64,000 bases of DNA. Source: CAWAHD01 sp963781785 (GTDB lineage Bacteria > Planctomycetota > Planctomycetia > Isosphaerales > Isosphaeraceae). Below the pieces are notes generated by a model, which made no database searches, was not told the DNA's origin, and saw only the letters and a program-made list of their open reading frames with translations. Below are positions 58,053 through 64,000 of this stretch, in pieces; the first letter of the stretch is position 1, and each line of letters starts with the position of its first letter. The position numbers and the translations under genes are program-made. The stretch spans positions 1,550,001 to 1,614,000 of the forward strand of contig CAWAHD010000002.1 in the NCBI GenBank assembly GCA_963781785.1, in the 5' to 3' direction.

Positions 58053-58986
58053 CTACTGCGCGGTGCCGATTTTCTCGTGCTCGATCGGGGGAATGATCCG
58101 ATCCTGGAAAATCCGGTACGCCCCATCGGGTCCGGGCGGTCCATTCAGGAATGGGGCCGAGAAGACGTCCTTCTCTTTGTACTTCATCACAAGGCTCATG
58201 TCGGTGAACCGGGCCACCGCGAATTGCCACGCCGGCTCGGTTGCGCCAGCCGCCTTGCGCGCTTCGACGACGAGGATCGCTTCGGGGTCGGTACCCGCCG
58301 AGCTCACGAAGGCGAACACCGCGCCGTCCAAGACGTCGGGGTCGGTACTTTCATAACGAAACAGCGGCTGGGGCAACATCCGGAGATCCCACCGGTTCTT
58401 GCTTTGATCCTCGGTCGTGCCGGAGAACTCGCGAGCAAGCTCGCGCATCTGTGCCAGACGCTGCGCGGGTTTGGGCACAGGGGCGGCCGCCTCCGGGATC
58501 GGCGCGAGCGTGATACCCGGGACCTTCGGCGTCCATGTGTTGCCTTTCGACTCCGGCGGTATCTGCCGGGAGACATCGAGCACTGTCGGGGCGAGCGAGT
58601 GCAGCTCGTGCTGGATCCCTCGCTTCCCCGTGGCGGGGTAGGAAAAGAACGTCCCCAGCAGCTCGGCGCGGCCCCGGCATGTCCAGACAAAGACGGCACC
58701 GTCCTGTCCCCCGGCGCGGAGCGGATTGGTCCAGACATAGACCGGCTTCTGCCGCAGCTCCAGCCTCTCCCGTCGACTCGCGTCGCGGTGAACCGTGTAG
58801 CCCTGGCCCTCCCGCGTATAGATCTCCAGGAGACGCTCGCGCTTCCGCTCGAGCGCCTTGTCCCGCTTGCCGGCAGAGCCCTCCGGCACCTGGCCCAGCA
58901 CGGCGGGAACCAAGACGAGGAGGACCCCCCAAGCGCAGCGAATGCCGAGCCGCCGACCCAGACCGGCGTCCTTGGGAACGATTCAT
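58053..58986 (-). CDS. Secreted planctomycete protein, paralogue C
   Basis: ATG 58986 gives M-N-R-S-Q-G-R-R-S-G, then a hydrophobic signal segment. The G6 run (C6 at 58925-58930 on the plus strand) is one base too long: five would give L-R-L-G-V-L-L-V-L-V-P-A-V-L-G. The mature part has L-L-E-I-Y-T-R-E-G-Q, K-P-V-Y-V-W-T-N-P, D-G-A-V-F-V-W-T, then M-R-E-L-A-R-E-F-S-G-T-T-E-D, then D-G-A-V-F-A-F-V-S-S-A-G-T-D-P-E-A-I and V-A-R-F-T-D-M-S-L-V-M-K-Y. It is the closest relative of paralogue A and shows what the IS21 element broke. Function unknown. Confidence 0.8.
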
Positions 58987-59113
58987 GAGCGTACCGCTCT
59001 CTTGTTGGCGGGCGTTGATATCAACGTTGGCGATGATGGACTACGAATGACGACGTCCGTTTACAACTATCACCGGAACGGCTCTCTTGTCAACCCGTGT
59101 CCGGACGCGCCGG

Positions 59114-60594
59114 TCAGCCAATGATCTTTGTGATGACCTTGCCGGCAACGTCGGTGAGGCGGAAGCGCCGGCCGTTGTAGTTGTAGGTCAGCCGCTCGTG
59201 ATCGATGCCGAGGAGGTGGAGGATCGTCGCGTGCAGGTCGTTGATCGGGACGGGGTCAACGGCCGCCGTGTAACCGATCTCATCGGTGGCGCCGTGGCTG
59301 ACACCAGCTTTCACGCCGCCGCCGGCGAGCCAGACCGTGAATCCATGGGGATTGTGGTCGCGCCCAGGCTTCTGGCCGGTCTGGGCCACGGGGAGCCGGC
59401 CGAACTCGCCGCCCCAGACCACCAGAGTCTCGTCGAGCAGACCGCGCGCTTCGAGGTCCGCCAGCAAGCCCGCGACCGGCTTGTCCGTCTCGCCGGCAAA
59501 CTGCTCGTGGTTGCCTTTGATATCGACGTGGCCGTCCCACGATCGCTCGTTTTCCATCCCTCCGGAATAGATCTGGACGAAACGCACGCCGCGCTCGACC
59601 AGGCGGCGGGCCGTCAAGCACTGCGCGCGAAGTGGTCACACCGTGGGTCGCCGATCCCGAAGAGCCGCTGGATGGTTTCCGGCTCTGCGTCCAGGTCAAT
59701 CGCCTCGGGCGCGGCGGACTGCATGCGATAGGCCAGCTCGTAGCTCTGGATCCGCGCCGCCAGCTCGGCCTCCGCCGCAAATTGCTCGGAATGAATCCGG
59801 TTGGCCTGACTCAGGAAGGCCAACTGAGCGCGCTGCTCCTGGTCGGTCATTCCAGGAGGTCGCTCGAGATCGTCGATCGGCGACCCCTTGGGGTGGAGGT
59901 GCGTCCCCTGATAAGCACCGGGGAGGAAGGCCGCGCCCCAGTTCGCGGCAGAGCCCTTGGGCAAGCCTCGGCCCTTGGGATCGCTCATCACGATGAATCC
60001 AGGCAGGTTATCGGCCTCGCTGCCCAGGCCATAGGTCACCCACGAGCCCATGCAGGGGAAGCCCATGCGCGGCATCCCCGTGTTGATCATGAACAGGGCC
60101 GGCGAGTGGTTGTTCGACTCGGTGAAGACCGAGTGCAGAAACGCCATCTTATCGACGTGCGGTCCCAGGTTCGGAAAGATCTCGGAGACCATCTTGCCGG
60201 TCTGGCCGCGGGGCGTGAACGTGAAGGGAGACTTCATCAGCGAACCGACCTGGTCCTTGAAGAAGCCGGTGGTGTTCTTGAACGACGGGTCGAACTCGCG
60301 CATCGACTTGCCGTGCCAGCGATCCAGCCCGGGCTTGTACTCCCAGGTATCCACCTGGCTGGGCCCGCCGTTGGTGAAGATCCAGATGACATGCTTGGCC
60401 CGGGCGGCGAAGTGCCCCGGCCGTGCGGCCATCGGGTTGAGCGACACGTCCGCGGCCGCGACCTCGGTGCCCAAGAGGCCCTCACCATGAAGCAAGGACG
60501 CCAGCCCGATCAGGCCGAACCCGCCGCCGGTGCGCTCGAGCCATCGGCGGCGCGTGAGCAATCCGTGCGATTGATCGGCGACAGGGCGTGTCAT
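59114..60594 (-). CDS. DUF1501 protein with Tat signal, frameshifted
   Basis: The first part (59617-60594) starts at ATG 60594 with the Tat motif L-T-R-R-R-W-L-E-R and a hydrophobic stretch (F-G-L-I-G-L-A-S-L-L). It has F-T-N-G-G-P-S-Q-V-D-T-W-E-Y-K-P, the DUF1501 hallmark. The second part (59114-59617) carries R-F-V-Q-I-Y-S-G-G, W-D-G-H, V-V-W-G-G-E-F-G-R and D-H-N-P-H-G. One C is missing near 59618: restoring it gives H-F-A-R-Q-C-L-T-A-R-R. Related to alkaline-phosphatase-like folds, exported folded by Tat. It follows the PSD1 gene after 23 bases, a standard planctomycete pair. Confidence 0.93.
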
Positions 60595-60617
60595 GAAATG
60601 TCCTCCGGCATTCTCGT

Positions 60618-62872
60618 TCAGGGAATGTAGATAAATTCATTCATACCGATCAGCGACTGGCAGAGATCGACGAGCGCCAGCCGGTCCGGATCGGGCCGGC
60701 CGTCGTGTGCGTAGGCCGACCGCTGGCCGTCCAGGAACGAGGCAGCGAGCCGGGCCTCCTGACCGGTCGGATCGCGGCCGAAGGCGATCGCGTAGGCCTG
60801 CGCGACCGAGGTCGACCGATCGCCTGCGGCTGCGACCTGGCTGGCGAAGCCCTGGGCGCAGTGCCGGGCCAGGCCGCTATTGAGCATCGCCAGGGCCTGC
60901 GGGGCGGTGGTCGTCGTGCTCCGCTGGCCGATGCTGACGAGGTGCTCGGGCCAGTCGAACAGCATCATCATCGGGATCAGGCGGCTCCGCTTGATGAAGA
61001 AATAAACACTCCGGCGCGGCATTTCCACGTCAAGCGAGCCCGGCCCGTACATCCGCCGATCCAGTCGACCGGCCGCCGCCAGCATCGCGTCGCGGATCGG
61101 CTCGGCCTCGAGTCGGCGCGGGGCGTGCCGCCACAGGAACACATTCTCGCGATCGACGGCCGCGCGCGATTCCTGGTACTGGCTGTCCTGCATGTAGACT
61201 GCGCTGGTCACGATCAGTCGATGGATCGGCTTGAGCCGCCAGCCGTTCTCGATGAGTTCGCCGGCGAGCCAGTCCAGGAGCTCGGGGTGTGTCGGCCGGC
61301 TCCCCTGCGCCGAAGTCGTTGGGCGTGGCGACGATCCCCTGGCCCAGGTGGTGCTGCCAGAGCCGGTTCACGATCACCCGCGCAGCGAGTGATCCGGCGC
61401 CATAGTCGGTATCGGTGAGCCACGCGGCCAGGGCCGCTCGGCGGTAGCTGGCCGCGGGCCGGCGCGGCGGCCGGCTCGACCTTCCAGCGCACGACGTCAG
61501 CACCCTTACCCACAAGCACCCGCAGCACGCCGGGTGTCGCCTCGTTTCCCTTCTGGGCGGCATCGCCGCGGCGCAGAACGTATGTCTTCGGATAGAAATG
61601 AGGGAAGCCGCGTTCATCCGCGTGGTGCTTGGTATGTGGATAGCCCTCGGCCGTAACTTGCATTTTCACAGGTTTGGCGCCGCCACCGGGCGAGACGTCG
61701 ATCTCGCTGCGGATCGTCGTCGTGAAAACGGCGGCCATCCGGTAATAGTCTTCCGACGGGATCGGGTCGTACTTGTGATCGTGGCACCGGGCACAACCGA
61801 CCGAGAGGCCAAGAAACGCCACGCCCGTGGTCGCGACCATGTCGTCGAGCTCGTTATACCGCGCTGACTCAAACTCGGCTTCGGTCAACTGAGTGGGGAA
61901 GGCGCCGGCGCCCACGAACCCGGTTGCGGCCATGGCCAGTGGGTTGTCGGGCGCCAGCTCGTCGCCTGCGAGCTGCCAGTGGACGAGCTGATCGTACGGC
62001 ATGTCGCCGTTAAAGGCGCGGATCAGGAAGTCGCGATAGTGGAACGCCAAGGGCCGATCATAGTCCTGCTCGTAACCATGCGACTCGGCGAACCGGGCCA
62101 CGTCCATCCAGTGAGAGGCGAAGCGCTCTCCGTAATCGGGAGACGCCAGCAGGCGATCGACGAGGCGTAGATAGGCATCGGGGGCGGGGTCGTGGACGAA
62201 GGCGTCGATTTCCTCGGGGGAGGGGGGCAATCCCGTGAGATCGAACGCCACGCGGCGGATCAAGGTGCGCCGGTCGGCGATCGGATTGGGCCGCAGCCCG
62301 CGACGTTCGAGCGCGGCGAGGATGAACCGGTCGACGGGCGTGCGGACCCAGGCCGGGTCACGCACCGAGGGTGGCAAGACGATGTTGAGCGGCCGGAACG
62401 ACCAGAAGTTCTTGTCGGCCTGAGTGAGGCCGGCCGCCTTTCGCTGGGTGGGAGCCCGATCGACGAGCGGCCGGTCATACGGGGCACCCAGGTCAATCCA
62501 TCGGGCGATCTCGGTGATTGTGGCGTCGGGGAGCTTGGGTGCCTTCTGAGGCATGTGCGGATCATCTTCATGCCGGATGAGCGTCGTGAGCCGGCTCTCC
62601 TTGCTGCCGCCTTCGAGCACGCCGCTATCGACCAGCGGCTTGCGGTCGGAGAGGTCGAGCCCCCCTTTCTTGGCCTTGCCGCCGTGGCAATCGAGGCAGT
62701 GCTGGATGAGGGCAGGACGGACCTTCGCCTTGAACAGGTCGAGACCCTGCTTCATCTTCTGGGCGTGGTCGGCCGGTACGCTCTTGGGCGTGTCGTCAGC
62801 TCGCAGCGAAGGCACCAGTTCCACCAGGGCGAGGACTACGACGGCGAGCCCGGGCGAATTTCGGATATTCAT
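60618..62872 (-). CDS. PSD1/DUF1549/DUF1553 cytochrome-c-type protein, two frameshifts
   Basis: ATG 62872 gives a signal peptide (L-A-V-V-V-L-A-L-V-E-L-V-P-S). The PSD1 cytochrome motif is C-L-D-C-H-G-G (near residue 52), then D-P-H-M-P. DUF1549 follows, with a second haem-like motif C-A-R-C-H-D-H-K. The C-terminal DUF1553 part has V-N-R-L-W-Q-H-H-L-G-Q-G-I-V-A-T-P-N-D-F-G and N-S-G-L-A-R-H-C. It lies in three frames, with shifts near 61470 and near 61305, each of one base. Restored length is about 750 residues. The outer-surface complex function with DUF1501 proteins is not established. Confidence 0.92.
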
Positions 62873-62967
62873 GGCGGGGGTTGTCGGTTCCTGTCCTTGG
62901 GCGGGACTCAACACGTTTGAGCGCTTCTTATCATAACGCGCCCGAGGCTTGCGGGCTATTCCGCGCG

Positions 62968-64000
62968 TCATGGCGGCACCGAGCCGATCGAGATCCGGAC
63001 GCTCTGACCGAGGCGGAGCCGCGGCTGCCCCGGCTCCAGGACGATCACGCACTCCAGCGTACGCACGTCGCTCAACTGGGAAGGATCGTGCAGGACGGTG
63101 CGGCGCTGACTGTACCACCCGGCCAGCCGCGCGACCCGGCCGCGCCAGGTTGCAGTGGGATCGGCCTCGTCATGGACGAGAGCGGACTCCCCTTCCTTGA
63201 CGCGGCTTGCGAACTCTTGCTCGACCGTGGCGCGGATGACCTGCGGCCCGTCGGCGGCGAACAGCACCGCCGGCTGACCCGGCGCACCCCCCACGATGTC
63301 GCCCGGGCCGGCAAGGATGCGGAGGACAGTGCCAGGCTGCGGAGCCCGGACACGGCATTCCTCCAACGTCAGCTTCGCCTGGTCACGTCGAGCCTCGGCC
63401 GCCTTGAGCTCGTACTCGGCGTGACGGATCTCAAACTCGACATCCTGGGCCTCCAGCTCGGCTAGCCGTTCTGCCTCGGCTCGCTCCATGGCCTCCATCT
63501 CCCGGACTTTCTCCTCGCTGATGGATTTGTCCGCTTCGGGAATCACAACCGACTTCGCCAGCTTCTCTTCGCGGTCCAGAGCGAGGCGCGCCGCGGCCAC
63601 GCGGCTCGCCATGGCATCACGCGTCGCTTGCGGCTGGGCGAATCGTCTCCTGTGAATCTCGGGTTGGCTCCGCGCCTGGCGCAGGTGCGATCCGGCGAGC
63701 GCCACGCCTGCCTCGGCCTCGGCGAGGCGCTGGCGGGCGAGCCCGTCCTCCAGGCGCAGCAGCTCCGCTCCCTGGGCGACCTGCTGGTTCTCGGCGACCA
63801 GTACCTCGGCCACGCGACCTTGCTGGAGCGGGCAGAGCGAGGCCAGTCCGTGCTCGAGGTCGACGGTGCCGAAGCAAACAACACCTTCACCGCTCGGGGC
63901 GGCCGGCCCGGCGGAGGCCGGCGGCGCGGCCGGGGCCGCGGCCATGCGGCTGAACCGGACGGCTGCCACGATCAGGGCCGCCCCGATGCCAACGAAGATG
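62968..64000 (-). CDS. HlyD/efflux-RND periplasmic adaptor; start lies beyond the window
   Basis: The frame is open to the window edge. The N-terminal part near 63950 has a membrane helix (V-G-I-G-A-A-L-I-V-A-A-V). Then comes the biotinyl-lipoyl half-motif (G-R-V-A-E-V-L-V-A-E-N-Q-Q-V-A-Q-G), a long alpha-hairpin (about 63340-63720), the second half-motif (V-R-A-P-Q-P-G-T-V-L-R-I) and beta-barrel strands (V-K-E-G-E-S-A-L-V-H-D). It bridges the inner-membrane pump and an outer-membrane channel. The partner genes are outside the window. Confidence 0.85.
   Translation of the reverse strand, partial: IFVGIGAALIVAAVRFSRMAAAPAAPPASAGPAAPSGEGVVCFGTVDLEHGLASLCPLQQGRVAEVLVAENQQVAQGAELLRLEDGLARQRLAEAEAGVALAGSHLRQARSQPEIHRRRFAQPQATRDAMASRVAAARLALDREEKLAKSVVIPEADKSISEEKVREMEAMERAEAERLAELEAQDVEFEIRHAEYELKAAEARRDQAKLTLEECRVRAPQPGTVLRILAGPGDIVGGAPGQPAVLFAADGPQVIRATVEQEFASRVKEGESALVHDEADPTATWRGRVARLAGWYSQRRTVLHDPSQLSDVRTLECVIVLEPGQPRLRLGQSVRISIGSVPP

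Noticed and set aside
1..64000. tRNA, rRNA or riboswitch genes
   Set aside because: No cloverleaf with a conserved T-arm or rRNA-like stretch was recognised by reading. A covariance search was not possible here.

Overview
The window reads as high-GC chromosomal DNA from a planctomycete, probably of the Isosphaeraceae/Singulisphaera kind. This is an inference from gene content: a PSD1-type cytochrome protein followed by a DUF1501 Tat-exported protein, several eukaryotic-type Ser/Thr kinases fused to WD40, TPR or PAS modules, a TIGR03067-like protein, an ABC permease fused to a CPBP protease, futalosine-pathway menaquinone genes, and a TatC with an enlarged first periplasmic loop. No rRNA, tRNA or CRISPR array was seen.

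Layout. 0-8 kb: the start of tatC (leftward), then a rightward redox block (YdeP/FdhF-type molybdopterin oxidoreductase, seven-haem cytochrome c, membrane protein), manA and a membrane protein. 7.7-14.2 kb: a leftward operon of mqnA, mqnC, an ABC ATPase, an ABC permease-CPBP fusion and an amidohydrolase (perhaps the aminofutalosine deaminase). 14.4-22.3 kb: an exonuclease, small membrane proteins, a TPR lipoprotein, a tandem universal stress protein and a Ser/Thr kinase with three PAS domains. 22.4-25.5 kb: a MazF/PemK-type toxin-antitoxin pair, a Myb/HTH-repeat protein and an IS3-family element. 25.5-31.1 kb: kinase debris, a large kinase-WD40 gene with a carbohydrate-binding-like tail, an SAM methyltransferase and a PH-domain membrane protein. 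31.3-34.5 kb: a secreted-protein gene split by an IS21-family element with a target duplication. 35-43.6 kb: a GH20 hexosaminidase, an acyltransferase, gene remnants, a quinoprotein-like beta-propeller and an MntP-like protein. 43.7-48 kb: an IS630 remnant, a dehalogenase-glycosidase chimera, a zinc-free MDR reductase and an Asp-nucleophile hydrolase, divergent from a CGNR zinc-finger regulator across a perfect palindrome. 48-53 kb: a TPR-like pseudogene, small membrane genes and kinase-WD40 debris. 53-64 kb: two more paralogues of the IS21-disrupted gene, a membrane glycosyltransferase-like gene, an IS66-family element beside a truncated gene, the PSD1-DUF1501 pair, and the end of a HlyD-type efflux adaptor.

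Two themes dominate. First, about half of the recognisable genes carry a frameshift, mostly one missing base, often in a short homopolymer. This touches genes expected to be needed (mqnC, both ABC subunits, the DUF1501 and PSD1 genes). Uncorrected indels in the assembly are the simplest reading, but a few genes also carry nonsense codons, internal deletions or IS insertions and look truly dead. Second, the region shows heavy turnover: three insertion sequences, one transposase relic, three kinase relics lacking the catalytic core or the flanks, and at least two chimeric genes.
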